A DNA stretch of 64,000 nt from an uncultured bacterium (GCA_902761735.1 CACWLL010000008.1:1-64000), one strand, 5' to 3'; positions 35,903-44,733 are shown, numbered from the stretch's first letter. Notes: generated from the sequence alone by a model not told the origin. A program made the numbers and translations.

Positions 35903-37258
35903 CTATTTTTTTAAGTGCTTAATAAAATCTTCCATATGCGAAGGTTTTGAATATTGCTCATTATGTGATACATCATTCATTTTTTGGGAATTTACATCTT
36001 TTTCAACATCTTTTTTAATCATTTTATTTATAGTTTTCGGTACCGCATACCCCATAGATATCATTAAAATTAACATATTTGCCCAAAATATTCCGGCTGA
36101 TACATGTTTATTTGCTTTGGAAATTTTACCTTGTTCAACTTCTTCCATTACCTGATTTAGACGTTTTATTTTAGGGAAAATTTTACTTATAATCGATTTA
36201 CTGCTATCATCAGCTCTTAGTTTCGTTCCAAACAATCTGTCACTTATATTGGTAAATAAACTTCCTAAAAGCAAATCACCACCAAAAAATATTGCAGAAC
36301 CAACCCCTTGTCTTATAGCCAAATCCTTTCTTTCGGTGCCATTTCTTGCAGCTAAAATATTAGCTAAAGTAGTCAACATAAATCCCATAAAAAATGGTAA
36401 TCTTGACATATAAATACCTTTATTATAATCAAACCATCTTGCATTGTTTTTCATACCTTGAATAATCTTGCCGGAACTTTTTGATGTTAATGCGGAAAAT
36501 ACAAATTTTGATATTCCGAAAGTTACAGCTCCCAAAACACCAATAAAAGCAATGTATTTTTTTCTTTTACTTCTTTCGTGCTTTTCGGCTCTTTTTTCAA
36601 CTATTTCTTTATCAGCCATACTCATTTCGGCACTAAAACCTTTTTGTCCGGTTTGACTTTTTGTAATTTCATTATTTATAAAAGGAACACTGCCAAGTAC
36701 TCCAATTGTCGAAATATAATCTGTAATAAATACCGCTTTTTTAGATTTAATAATTTTATTTCTTAGCTTTTCTTTGTCCCCGTTCGCTATCTGTAAAAGC
36801 TCATCTATATCTAGTTTTGAATTATATTCTTTTTTAGATACCAATTTGTAATACAGACTTTCAATCGGATTTTTCTTTACATTTACACCTGTTTTAGTAA
36901 GTTCCGCCATCATTGTTTCAGCATCTTTTAGGTATTCATTTGAAATATGAATTACTTTATGATTATTTGACCAAAAATTTTTGGTTAATTTACCAACATA
37001 TCTTGCAGATAAACGATTTAATAAAGGCAAAGCTAAAAACGGTGATATATAAGCAATGGCATAATCAAATAAAAATCTTCTGGATTTTTCTTTTCGCTCG
37101 GTTTTGTTGTTAGCCATTATTATCCATGGAATAGTGCATCCGCACCCGTCAACGAGAGCGCGACTCAACATTACACTTGAATCAAGTTCCCGTGTAACAT
37201 TATAAAATCCGCTTTTGAATGTCGGATTTTGTTTTGAATTTATTTGTGCAATTTGCAT
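35903..37258 (-). CDS. Multi-pass membrane protein with N-terminal Phe/Gly motif
   Basis: This 451-residue protein starts with PTFKSG at 12-17. Hydrophobic segments are seen at about 65-82 (YAIAYISPFLALPLL), 237-255, 293-312 and 400-417, with charged helical stretches between. No family is recognised. No ribosome site is seen. A TATAAT ends five bases before the ATG on the minus strand, so a leaderless message is possible. Confidence 0.75.
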   Translation of the reverse strand: MQIAQINSKQNPTFKSGFYNVTRELDSSVMLSRALVDGCGCTIPWIIMANNKTERKEKSRRFLFDYAIAYISPFLALPLLNRLSARYVGKLTKNFWSNNHKVIHISNEYLKDAETMMAELTKTGVNVKKNPIESLYYKLVSKKEYNSKLDIDELLQIANGDKEKLRNKIIKSKKAVFITDYISTIGVLGSVPFINNEITKSQTGQKGFSAEMSMADKEIVEKRAEKHERSKRKKYIAFIGVLGAVTFGISKFVFSALTSKSSGKIIQGMKNNARWFDYNKGIYMSRLPFFMGFMLTTLANILAARNGTERKDLAIRQGVGSAIFFGGDLLLGSLFTNISDRLFGTKLRADDSSKSIISKIFPKIKRLNQVMEEVEQGKISKANKHVSAGIFWANMLILMISMGYAVPKTINKMIKKDVEKDVNSQKMNDVSHNEQYSKPSHMEDFIKHLKK

Positions 37259-37343
37259 GTCATATTATAAACTTGTAAATATAATTTTTTGTCAATATTT
37301 ATTAATAGCAAAATTTTTTCTTTACAGTTTATATAAATAAAAT

Positions 37344-38189
37344 ATGAAAATATCTAACTGCGTTATAAACAATTATTATCAGCAAAAATATCATAATAAA
37401 TGCAATAATTGCCAACCGAATTTCGGCAGTATGGGATTTACTTTTGGTATTTATAGAGATTGCTATGGCATTCAAAGAGAAACTCAAAACACTACCGGAT
37501 TAAGAAAAGATATTTGTTTAGAAGATTTTGCCAATATTTTAAAATGGAGATTTAAAAACTTTGACAGGGTAAACATTATGCCAATGAACGTTTCGGATGG
37601 AATGGATGCATATATGTTTGCAAATGCTATTATCAGAAATGAAGGTATTAAAAATTTTGAAAAGAAGTATTCCCCTATTAAAGCATCTGATGTTATGTCA
37701 AATGTTATTGAAAACTACGCAAAAAACGGTTTACTACATTTATATAATGTAGAAGTAAATGCCTTTGACAGGTTAGGAATGAATGTCTTAAAAGAAGTAG
37801 ATATAAAAAACTATGAAGATAAAATAATTTTTCAAGCAACATACCCTGATAAACTGTTTAAATTAAGTGATGAATACAGAAAATTTTTTGATTTTCATGT
37901 TGAAGATTTGCAATCAAGAATACATGACTTAAAGGATGAGGGAAATTCGGTAATAGCAATTCGAAATTGCCTGAAACAAAGCTTTGGTGATACAAAATCT
38001 TCCTTGATTATTTTAAAACTCGCAACGAAAATGAAAGGGGCAAGTTTATTAATTACAGGGGATTATGATAGGGAATGTCAACTTTTAAATGATACTTTAA
38101 AGGATTGTTTTTTCGAAATTAAACACAATATATGGGGTTTAAAAGACTACGGACATATTAAAAATCGTTTAACTAAATTTATCATTTAA
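37344..38189 (+). CDS. Possible CheR-like methyltransferase fold, N-terminal Phe-Gly motif
   Basis: This 281-residue protein has PNFG at 25-28 in a Cys/Asn-rich start. The middle (LKWRFKNFDRVNIMPMNVSDG) and the later segment SVIAIRNCLKQSFGD, then KMKGASLLITGDYD, recall the SAM-dependent CheR-type methyltransferases (motif CRNVLIYF and LKPGGLLFLG). The glycine-rich SAM loop is not clear, so activity is doubtful. No Shine-Dalgarno sequence is seen. The function is unknown and the fold call is tentative. Confidence 0.55.
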   Translation: MKISNCVINNYYQQKYHNKCNNCQPNFGSMGFTFGIYRDCYGIQRETQNTTGLRKDICLEDFANILKWRFKNFDRVNIMPMNVSDGMDAYMFANAIIRNEGIKNFEKKYSPIKASDVMSNVIENYAKNGLLHLYNVEVNAFDRLGMNVLKEVDIKNYEDKIIFQATYPDKLFKLSDEYRKFFDFHVEDLQSRIHDLKDEGNSVIAIRNCLKQSFGDTKSSLIILKLATKMKGASLLITGDYDRECQLLNDTLKDCFFEIKHNIWGLKDYGHIKNRLTKFII

Positions 38190-38272
38190 ATACAACTTCG
38201 TATTCCTGTGTTAGAGGGGTATTAATATACAGATTTTATCAAATATGCATATTTGTTTTGTTTAAAACTCTT

Positions 38273-38923
38273 TTATTCCGATAAAATTTCAATTAATTCT
38301 TCTTTTGTTAATTCTGGACAGATTTCTTTTATACAAGTAATTTCTGATGTATCAACAGGCTCATGAAATATTTTTTCGAGTAATTTTTTATTGTAATCGT
38401 ACAAAATTGAACCGTGTTGTAAAATATACCCCTGTTTCCGGCATTGAGCGGAACCTATCAGCTTTTTACCTTCATAACATAAGTCCGCACCAGTTGAAAT
38501 TAACATACAATAATCAAACTTTGTATTTACTTTCTTAGAACCGCCAAATTCAAGCGTGATGCCTATTTTTGAGAATTTATCAATTAAAATTCGTGAAATT
38601 TCTACATACGATTTTGTAACATTTTCACCATGCTTTAAATACTCAATAGGACAAACAAAACTATATGTAATTTCATCATCGTGAAGTAAAGCTCTGCCTC
38701 CTGTGAGCCTTTTGACCAAATCTATATTAGTATCTTTCAGATACTTTTTATCAATAAACGCATCATTCTGGTTTTTGCCAAGCGAAACACAAGCCGGTGA
38801 CCAACCATACAGTCTGAATACAGGCTCTCTCCACTGCTCCTGAATTGCATTTTCAAGCAATTCATTGTCAATACGCATATTTTCTTCGCCGGAAAAAACG
38901 TTATAGGGGATAAATTTTATCAT
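38273..38923 (-). CDS. Lipoate/octanoate protein ligase family protein
   Basis: This 216-residue protein has the lipoate-ligase core: RLTGGRALLHDDEITYSF, and LIGSAQCRKQGYILQHGSIL with the expected Lys and HGS. It lacks the C-terminal accessory domain of long LplA proteins. It may be a LipM-like octanoyltransferase or a ligase. The 4-base overlap with the preceding gene (38920-39825) suggests coupling, which is odd because the neighbours are exported. Confidence 0.85.
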   Translation of the reverse strand: MIKFIPYNVFSGEENMRIDNELLENAIQEQWREPVFRLYGWSPACVSLGKNQNDAFIDKKYLKDTNIDLVKRLTGGRALLHDDEITYSFVCPIEYLKHGENVTKSYVEISRILIDKFSKIGITLEFGGSKKVNTKFDYCMLISTGADLCYEGKKLIGSAQCRKQGYILQHGSILYDYNKKLLEKIFHEPVDTSEITCIKEICPELTKEELIEILSE

Positions 38924-39825
38924 GTTCCACTCTCGGATTTTTCTCTTTTGGAAAGATTTTCTTCAAATTGTTTGAAAACATCATTTCCGACAAATTGTTC
39001 TAATGCCGCACGCTTTGAATAGAAAGTTGCTCTTGCTTTCATTTGTTCGTCTAATGCACTTCTGTAATATGCATCGGTTATCATTATTATTTCTCTTGAA
39101 AGGCTTTGTGCAGACTCGTAATATAATTTCCTTTGTTGAGCTATTTTTGTATACATTTCCAACATCTTTTTAGACGTCATATACTCATTGTACAAATCAA
39201 CAGTTAATTGCTGTAAATCTTCAATTTTTCTGATTAAAATAATCATATCAGCATCAGTAACTTTAGTATATTTATAATTTAAAGCTTTTGTATCCTGTGA
39301 CATTATCCCGAAAACATTACTTCCGAGCATTGACCCTGCTGCAATAATAGGATTACCGACACCGGCGCCTACTAAAGTTGACATGCTTGCAATTGACATT
39401 AGTACTTTTTTTACCGATTTTTCGTTTGGTTTATTCTCATCAGGATTTGATAATTTATATAATGCAAAATTTATTGTATCACTTTTTGCCGCAGCACCTT
39501 GCCACAAAAGAGTCAGGTCTTCGTACATATCATTTTGATCAAGTTCTAATTCTTTTGATATTTCTTTAGACATTCTTTTTATACTTAAATCAGCATACGT
39601 TAAATCACCTGAATCAGCAGTTTTTTCGTCGGTTAAAGCGGAATCTTCTTTTATTGTTGTTTTAACCTCAACAAATCTTTGTTCCGGATCATCAGTCAAT
39701 CCCACTCTATATGCGGGGTCTTTTATATTGGATTCTCTAACATCATCTAATTTAACTTCTTCTGCAAAGGCATAAGAAAAACTTAGAAAAGAAAGTAACA
39801 AAACAGTTAAAAGTTTCCTTTTCAT
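38920..39825 (-). CDS. Exported helical protein, paralogue 1
   Basis: The protein has 301 residues with a signal peptide (MKRKLLTVLLLSFLSFSYAF, cleavage near AFA-EE). The mature part has DLTLLWQGAAAKSDTINFAL and a Gly/Ala-rich hydrophobic stretch (MSTLVGAGVGNPIIAAGSML). Two long helices follow, ending KARATFYSKRAALEQFVG, similar in rhythm to a TolC half-hairpin. It is homologous to the upstream product (LW-G, FAL-KL, final helix). Function unknown, probably periplasmic. Neighbours overlap by 4 bases on both sides. Confidence 0.7.
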   Translation of the reverse strand: MKRKLLTVLLLSFLSFSYAFAEEVKLDDVRESNIKDPAYRVGLTDDPEQRFVEVKTTIKEDSALTDEKTADSGDLTYADLSIKRMSKEISKELELDQNDMYEDLTLLWQGAAAKSDTINFALYKLSNPDENKPNEKSVKKVLMSIASMSTLVGAGVGNPIIAAGSMLGSNVFGIMSQDTKALNYKYTKVTDADMIILIRKIEDLQQLTVDLYNEYMTSKKMLEMYTKIAQQRKLYYESAQSLSREIIMITDAYYRSALDEQMKARATFYSKRAALEQFVGNDVFKQFEENLSKREKSESGT

Positions 39826-40643
39826 TTTGCACCTCCTTCAGCCTTAAACAAAGCAGTATTATAGTTATATTGATACATATTTAAGTTATCAACAACTTTT
39901 TTCCCTGCTAATCTTTGGAGTTCAAGATGATATTTTTTTGCTTGCTCAAGATAATAAGCTTCTTCAATATGCATATTATCATACAATGACGACGAGATTG
40001 TTATTTCTAACAAATCGTCTTCTTCCATAGCCTTTGAAAAATTTTTATTATATAAAAGCAGTTTTGAACGAGTTTCTTTTAATTGAGATAAAGAACTTTT
40101 GTAGTTATAATAAGCGGTTATAATTCTGTCTTGCAAGTTTTCAACAAGCCCTGCAAGTTCAATCATTTCCGTATCTGTCAAAGGAATTTCTTTAGGCACA
40201 TTTTTTTTGTTAATCAAATTTTGTGCTAATCTGCCTGCCGCAAAAGCAGCTGTTTGTGATAAATAATCCGCTCCGATTAAGGATGGCGCAAACGATGCTC
40301 CTGCAACCAATGCTGACAACGTTTTAGACATTAAAGATGCATGTATTCTTCTTTGACTTTCGGGAGTAGCAAGTTTTTTTAAAGCAAATCCTATGACCTG
40401 ATTATTATCAACCGTACCTTTCCAAAGAGCTTCTATATCTTCCAAATCCTTTTCTTTTTGCTTATTAATAATTTCCTGCAAAGCAGTATCATCATTAATA
40501 ATCAATGACTCTTTCATGTTAACGTTCGGACCTGTAAGCTCCAGCTTTTGAGGTTCTACCCCATCCAACATTATTATATCTTCTGCCATTGATGGAGTTA
40601 TACATAAACTCAATATTGTAAGTACGGATAAAATCTTTTTCAT
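39822..40643 (-). CDS. Exported helical protein, paralogue 2
   Basis: The protein has about 273 residues from the ATG at 40643. The signal peptide is MKKILSVLTILSLCITPSMA. It shares DIEALWKGTVDNNQVIGFAL and KLATPESQRR with its neighbour, and a hydrophobic LVAGASFAPSLIGADYL stretch. It ends in helices with YYLEQAKKYHLELQRLAGKK. The upstream in-frame start at 40679 would put 12 residues before the signal peptide, so it was rejected. A TGG-TATATA -10 ends six bases before the ATG, which suggests a leaderless message. Role unknown. Confidence 0.7.
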   Translation of the reverse strand: MKKILSVLTILSLCITPSMAEDIIMLDGVEPQKLELTGPNVNMKESLIINDDTALQEIINKQKEKDLEDIEALWKGTVDNNQVIGFALKKLATPESQRRIHASLMSKTLSALVAGASFAPSLIGADYLSQTAAFAAGRLAQNLINKKNVPKEIPLTDTEMIELAGLVENLQDRIITAYYNYKSSLSQLKETRSKLLLYNKNFSKAMEEDDLLEITISSSLYDNMHIEEAYYLEQAKKYHLELQRLAGKKVVDNLNMYQYNYNTALFKAEGGAK

Positions 40644-40649
40644 AATAAA

Positions 40650-40658
40650 TATATACCA
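40650..40658 (-). promoter_or_regulatory. Extended -10 promoter of the 39822-40643 gene
   Basis: TGG-TATATA on the minus strand ends six bases before the ATG, with no ribosome site. Confidence 0.4.
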
Positions 40659-40759
40659 CAACTCAAATAATAAATCCATGGATTGATAATATTATCCATC
40701 TCCGGATTGTTCTACCGGAATACAAAAAAAAGTACAATATAACTTGAAAAGAGGTTATT

Positions 40760-41506
40760 TTGGCAAATAATGGTGAAAAAACAAAATATATGTCTAAGCC
40801 GAAATTAAAAGCGGTAAATAAATTTTCCGTACAGGCAGACAAATTGCGTGAACAAAACATGCATAAAAATGCTGTTTCTATTTATCTTAATGCCATTTTA
40901 ATTGATAGAAATGATGTAAATTCATATTACGGACTCGGATTGTGTTATAAATCTTTAGGAGAATATAAAAAAGCAATTAAAACTTTCGGAAAAGCCGTTA
41001 AATTAAAACCTGATTTTTACGATGCTTTCTATGAAATGGGAATATGCCACCAGTTAGAAGGGATACCATGCGGAGCAATAAAATGTTTTATTGACGCAAT
41101 AAAAATTAATCCCGAAAACCCTGGTGCAATTTTACAACTTGGCATTTCACATGAACTTTGTGAAGAAGAAGATATGGCTTTGATGATTTATCAAAAACTA
41201 ATTGAAACAACTCCTAATTACACAAAAGCTTACGAATATAAATCTCGTTTATTAATGAAATTAGGCAGATTTTCAGAAGCCTGCTCCGTATTAATAAATT
41301 TGATAAAGTGCACTCCGAATTATACCTCTGCATATCTTGGAATTGCGACATGTCTTGAAAAATTAGGTAAAAAATCAGATGCTCAAAGATATTACCGTAA
41401 ATTTATTCAGCATAATCCTCAATTAAATCAAGCTCATTTTGCAAAAACAAGATTAGATAAATTAAAACAAAAAACCGAACAACGTAGTTATTTAAGCTTG
41501 GTATAA
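40760..41506 (+). CDS. TPR-repeat protein
   Basis: This 248-residue protein is made of about six TPR units (NSYYGLGLCYKSLGEYKKAI, DAFYEMGICHQLEG and so on) with no signal or membrane span. The TTG at 40760 has GAGG five bases upstream. An ATG ten codons later has a weaker site. The role is probably protein interaction; the partner is unknown. It is transcribed away from the exported paralogue pair. Confidence 0.8.
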   Translation: MANNGEKTKYMSKPKLKAVNKFSVQADKLREQNMHKNAVSIYLNAILIDRNDVNSYYGLGLCYKSLGEYKKAIKTFGKAVKLKPDFYDAFYEMGICHQLEGIPCGAIKCFIDAIKINPENPGAILQLGISHELCEEEDMALMIYQKLIETTPNYTKAYEYKSRLLMKLGRFSEACSVLINLIKCTPNYTSAYLGIATCLEKLGKKSDAQRYYRKFIQHNPQLNQAHFAKTRLDKLKQKTEQRSYLSLV

Positions 41507-41590
41507 AAATATTTAGTTTTGTAAAATAAAGTGTATAATATACGCTTAATGTTTTTTTCATGCTATCATATTATCAAAAGGAGAAAATCA

Positions 41591-41845
41591 ATGTACATTA
41601 ATCCCGTTACGCCACGCTTTACAGGTAATAGTGAAGTAATTTCAATATCTGTTAAAGAGAATACCCAAAAACCGTTTTTATACAATGACATTATTTCTAT
41701 ATTAAAAGAGAATTATTTTCCCCACACGATTAAAAATTCATTGTTCAACATAAATATAGAAGATGTAAATTTTCAGGCAGAAAAAATGAAATTATTGAAG
41801 GCAGAACTTGCAAAACGCGGTATAAAATTTATGAAAATTGCATAA
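41591..41845 (+). CDS. Small protein with N-terminal Phe-Thr-Gly motif, 84 aa
   Basis: It starts MYINPVTPRFTGNSEV, with the PRFTG motif at 8-12, and continues as a short helical domain ending KRGIKFMKIA. An AAAAGGAG site precedes this ATG. The upstream TTG in the same frame has none, so it was not used. Family unknown. The 11 residues around the motif resemble those of several other unrelated proteins in the window. Confidence 0.75.
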   Translation: MYINPVTPRFTGNSEVISISVKENTQKPFLYNDIISILKENYFPHTIKNSLFNINIEDVNFQAEKMKLLKAELAKRGIKFMKIA

Positions 41846-41850
41846 CATAG

Positions 41851-41880
41851 AAAGAGCACCTTATAAAGGTGCTCTTGATT
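41851..41880. terminator. Bidirectional terminator
   Basis: A 10-bp stem AGAGCACCTT/AAGGTGCTCT with loop ATA lies between convergent genes at 41845 and 41880, with A- and T-rich flanks. Confidence 0.8.
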
Positions 41881-42356
41881 TATTCTAACCCTTTCATATA
41901 TACCGGTCCGGACATCATAAATACTCCGTCATTATGAACATCCATTCTGCGGTTATAAATTTCATGCTCTAAATGGTTACGTTTCTTAACTTCGTTGATA
42001 TTTTCTTCTTTATACCGAGTTTCCTTTTTGAGTTGACCGTTTTTATCATATTCCTTTGTTACGGTTTCATCATCAAAACCATCACCATCATGGTCAATAA
42101 AAGTTTTAGATTCAGACTTGCCATCATTAGATTTGTAGAAATTTGTAACAGAATAAATATCTTCTTTACCGTCACCGTTTACATCTTTAAATACGGCTTC
42201 TTTAAATAAACTTCCACTCTTGTCGTAGTGTCGTTCGATTTTAGAACCATCAGAATTAAAAATCGTTTCAATCTTACCTTCACGCTGCTTAAATTTTTCT
42301 ATGCGTCTATTTGAACCTTGCGGTTCCTGCGGATTAAAATTTACTTCTAATGACAT
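41880..42356 (-). CDS. Small protein with two EF-hand-like calcium loops
   Basis: The protein has about 158 residues and starts MSLEVNFNPQEPQGSNRRIE. It contains strand-rich repeats (GKIETIFNSDGSKIERHYDK) and two Asp-rich loops, DVNGDGKED and DHDGDGFDD, of the EF-hand/dockerin type that bind calcium. No signal peptide or membrane span is seen, so the location is unclear. The ATG at 42356 has a strong AAAGGAGT site. The upstream in-frame start has none. Confidence 0.75.
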   Translation of the reverse strand: MSLEVNFNPQEPQGSNRRIEKFKQREGKIETIFNSDGSKIERHYDKSGSLFKEAVFKDVNGDGKEDIYSVTNFYKSNDGKSESKTFIDHDGDGFDDETVTKEYDKNGQLKKETRYKEENINEVKKRNHLEHEIYNRRMDVHNDGVFMMSGPVYMKGLE

Positions 42357-42511
42357 ATTAATACTCCTTTCTATATCATCCTCGTTAACAATAATAAAAT
42401 AATATTTGATAACTATTATATACATGTTATATAAGTATATTTTTAAACCGGAATTGCTTGTTTCAAAATTAAATTTTACATATCTTAACAGTTATTAACT
42501 ATTATTTATAC

Positions 42512-42538
42512 GCTAATGGATATTAGAAATTTGCTAAT
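42512..42538. promoter_or_regulatory. Possible operator of the XRE regulator gene
   Basis: CTAAT, ATTAG and CTAAT lie in alternating orientation just before the -10 box. ATTAG and CTAAT form an inverted repeat around seven A/T-rich bases. The position suggests autoregulation. Confidence 0.4.
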
Positions 42539-42546
42539 ACAAAACC

Positions 42547-42552
42547 TATAAT
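42547..42552 (+). promoter_or_regulatory. -10 promoter of the XRE regulator, leaderless
   Basis: TATAAT ends seven bases before the ATG at 42560 and overlaps the earlier ATG at 42551. Confidence 0.5.
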
Positions 42553-42559
42553 GGTTATC

Positions 42560-42784
42560 ATGGATAGAAATGCGGACTTAGAAAAACGTTTTGGCGCAAA
42601 ACTTGCGTATATAAGAAAATCAAAAAAACTTTCTCAAATGAAATTGGCAGAAATTGTCGATATGAATTTCAATTACATCGGACAGATTGAACGTGGAGAA
42701 GCAAACGTTACAATTAAAACCATGAAATTACTTGCTAACGCATTAGATATTGAACTTAAAGATTTATTTGATTTTTCATTTTAA
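42560..42784 (+). CDS. XRE-family DNA-binding regulator
   Basis: The protein has about 74 residues. A single helix-turn-helix domain fills it: FGAKLAYIRKSKKLSQMKLAEIV then NYIGQIERGEANVTIKTM and LLANALDIELKDLFDF. The ATG at 42560 is preferred because TATAAT covers the earlier ATG at 42551. It is likely a transcription regulator, perhaps of itself. It ends 13 bases before the convergent glyA. Confidence 0.8.
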   Translation: MDRNADLEKRFGAKLAYIRKSKKLSQMKLAEIVDMNFNYIGQIERGEANVTIKTMKLLANALDIELKDLFDFSF

Positions 42785-42797
42785 TTTTTTATTTGCA

Positions 42798-44036
42798 TTA
42801 ATCATACAACGGATGTTTTTGACAAAGTTTTAATGAGCGTTCCCTTAAGTTCTTCAGAGCTATTTCATTATCCGAAGCATAAATTGCTCCTGCAATAATT
42901 TTTGCAACTTCCGTCATATCTTCTTCTTTGAAGCCTCTTGTTGTAACAGCAGGAGTACCTAATCTTATACCGCTTGTTATAAAAGGACTCTGAGGGTCGT
43001 TCGGAACTGTATTTTTATTTGCCGTTATTCCAACCCGTTCTAAAACATTTGCCATATCCTTACCGGTCTTACCTGTTTTTCTCAAATCTAACGTCATAAG
43101 ATGATTTTCCGTCATGCCGCCGACAATATCCATACCCTCATCCATTAAGCCTTGTGCTAATGCTTTTGCGTTTTTAATAATTTGTGCAGCGTAATCTTTA
43201 AACTCAGGTTTGGATGCTTCAAGTAAAGCAACAGCTTTACCTGCAATAATATGCTCCAAAGGTCCGCCCTGCATACCCGGAAATACAGCTTTGTCTATTT
43301 CTTTTGCCCATTCCTCTTTACACATAATAATACCGCCCCTTGGACCACGTAAAGATTTGTGGGTTGTTGTTGTGACAAAATCCGCATATGGAGCAGGAGA
43401 TGGATGAAGTCCTGCAGCAACTAATCCTGCGATATGTGCAATATCCGCTAATAATAATGCTCCGACTTCATCTGCAATTTCTCTAAATTTCTTAAAATCA
43501 ATAATTTTAGAATAGTTACTTGCCCCGCAAATAATTAAACGAGGTTTATGCTCAATTGCCATTTTACGAACATCTTCGTAATCAATTTCACCATATTCAT
43601 TTATGCCATAACTTTTTACATCAAAATATAATCCTGAAAAATTAACCGGCGAACCATGGGACAAATGACCGCCGTTTGATAAATCCATACTTAAAACTCT
43701 GTCGCCAGGTTTCATTGTTGCCATAAATACCGCCATATTTGCCTGTGCTCCGCTATGAGGTTGAACATTTGCGTGCTCCATTTGAAACAACTCACAAGCT
43801 CTTTTCTGACAAATTTCTTCAATGACATCTATATGTTCACAACCGTTGTAATATCTTTTGTTCGGTTTTCCTTCGGCATATTTATTGGTTAAAACACTGC
43901 CGCAAGCTTCCATAACAGCTAAAGAAGTGCAATTTTCACTTGCAATAAGCTCTATTGTTTCCTGTTGTCTTTTTAATTCAAGTTCAATTTGTTCTGCAAC
44001 TTCAGGGTCAGTATTTTTGATATGTTCTATATTCAT
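42798..44036 (-). CDS. glyA: Serine hydroxymethyltransferase
   Basis: This 412-residue PLP enzyme converts serine and tetrahydrofolate to glycine and methylene-tetrahydrofolate. The PLP lysine is in [13 protein letters not shown]. The start ([20 protein letters not shown]), [16 protein letters not shown] and the folate end ([19 protein letters not shown]) are typical. No glycine riboswitch is seen in the upstream region. It is a single gene. Confidence 0.96.
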   Translation of the reverse strand: MNIEHIKNTDPEVAEQIELELKRQQETIELIASENCTSLAVMEACGSVLTNKYAEGKPNKRYYNGCEHIDVIEEICQKRACELFQMEHANVQPHSGAQANMAVFMATMKPGDRVLSMDLSNGGHLSHGSPVNFSGLYFDVKSYGINEYGEIDYEDVRKMAIEHKPRLIICGASNYSKIIDFKKFREIADEVGALLLADIAHIAGLVAAGLHPSPAPYADFVTTTTHKSLRGPRGGIIMCKEEWAKEIDKAVFPGMQGGPLEHIIAGKAVALLEASKPEFKDYAAQIIKNAKALAQGLMDEGMDIVGGMTENHLMTLDLRKTGKTGKDMANVLERVGITANKNTVPNDPQSPFITSGIRLGTPAVTTRGFKEEDMTEVAKIIAGAIYASDNEIALKNLRERSLKLCQKHPLYD

Positions 44037-44138
44037 AATTTTTGTACCTCTTACTTAATATACGTTAATCGTTATTATACCCTTTTTTACAAGACAGGTA
44101 AAGATTGTAAAGATGTCATAATTAACCCTGTTATACAC

Positions 44139-44167
44139 TTGACATGAGTTAAATTTAACCGTATTAT
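44139..44167 (+). promoter_or_regulatory. Promoter of rubredoxin with operator-like palindrome
   Basis: TTGACA (44139-44144) and TATTAT (44162-44167) are 17 bases apart. The spacer holds the perfect 12-base palindrome GTTAAATTTAAC (44148-44159). Related half sites (TTAACCC upstream at about 44123 and GGGGTTAA downstream at about 44187) flank it. A repressor binding there would block the promoter. Confidence 0.6.
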
Positions 44168-44249
44168 TAAAGATGCCGTCAATTAGGGGTTAAATGAAAA
44201 TATCTAATTAGGGCAAAGTATGTGTAATCATTAAATTAAGGAGAAAACT

Positions 44250-44387
44250 ATGGAAAAATATGTATGCTCAGTATGTGGTTTTGAATATGATCCGGCTGAA
44301 AATGATGGTGTAGCATTTAGTGATTTACCTGATGATTATGTATGCCCTCTTTGCGGTGTAGGCAAAGATATGTTTAATGAAGCATAA
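44250..44387 (+). CDS. Rubredoxin
   Basis: This 45-residue protein has CSVCGFEY and CPLCGVGK, the two CxxCG knuckles that bind one iron, with the usual aromatic and acidic core. It is shorter than the common 52-54 residues. Rubredoxins pass single electrons, often to oxygen or peroxide defence enzymes in anaerobes. An AAGGAGAAA site precedes the ATG. Its promoter carries an operator-like palindrome, so it may be stress-regulated. Confidence 0.93.
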   Translation: MEKYVCSVCGFEYDPAENDGVAFSDLPDDYVCPLCGVGKDMFNEA

Positions 44388-44462
44388 TTTTTTAATTGAT
44401 GGATGAGATAGTTGGAATGAAATAATGATAATATATGTCACGTTTCATTCATGGGGGAAATA

Positions 44463-44690
44463 ATGATAAACAGAATAGTTATAACACGTATTGAACCGTG
44501 TTTTATGGCAACAAAACCTGTAAGTGGTGAATTATCAAGAGTAAAAAAAGATAATATAAATTCTTCACAAGTGAACATACAACAAACCCCGAGAACAGAT
44601 ACTTTTACTTCCGCAAAAGATAATAAAGAAGTTAATTCGGAAAAAAATAACGGGGATAAAATAGAAATTAAGAAAGGAAACGCTGAATAA
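44463..44690 (+). CDS. Small hydrophilic hypothetical protein, 75 aa
   Basis: It starts MINRIVITRIEPCFMATKPV and becomes a Lys/Asn/Ser-rich, disordered-looking tail. The ATG at 44463 is chosen because GGGGGAAA lies right before it; the ATG at 44451 has nothing. The stop codon is inside the terminator hairpin. Family unknown. Confidence 0.6.
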   Translation: MINRIVITRIEPCFMATKPVSGELSRVKKDNINSSQVNIQQTPRTDTFTSAKDNKEVNSEKNNGDKIEIKKGNAE

Positions 44691-44705
44691 GCGTTTCCTT
44701 TTTAG
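44676..44705 (+). terminator. Terminator overlapping the preceding stop codon
   Basis: GGAAACGCT/AGCGTTTCC with loop GAATA is followed by TTTTT. The stop codon TAA of the 44463-44690 gene lies in the loop and the start of the 3' arm. Confidence 0.85.
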
Positions 44706-44733
44706 TTACCAAAATTATTTTCTGCTTTATGTC

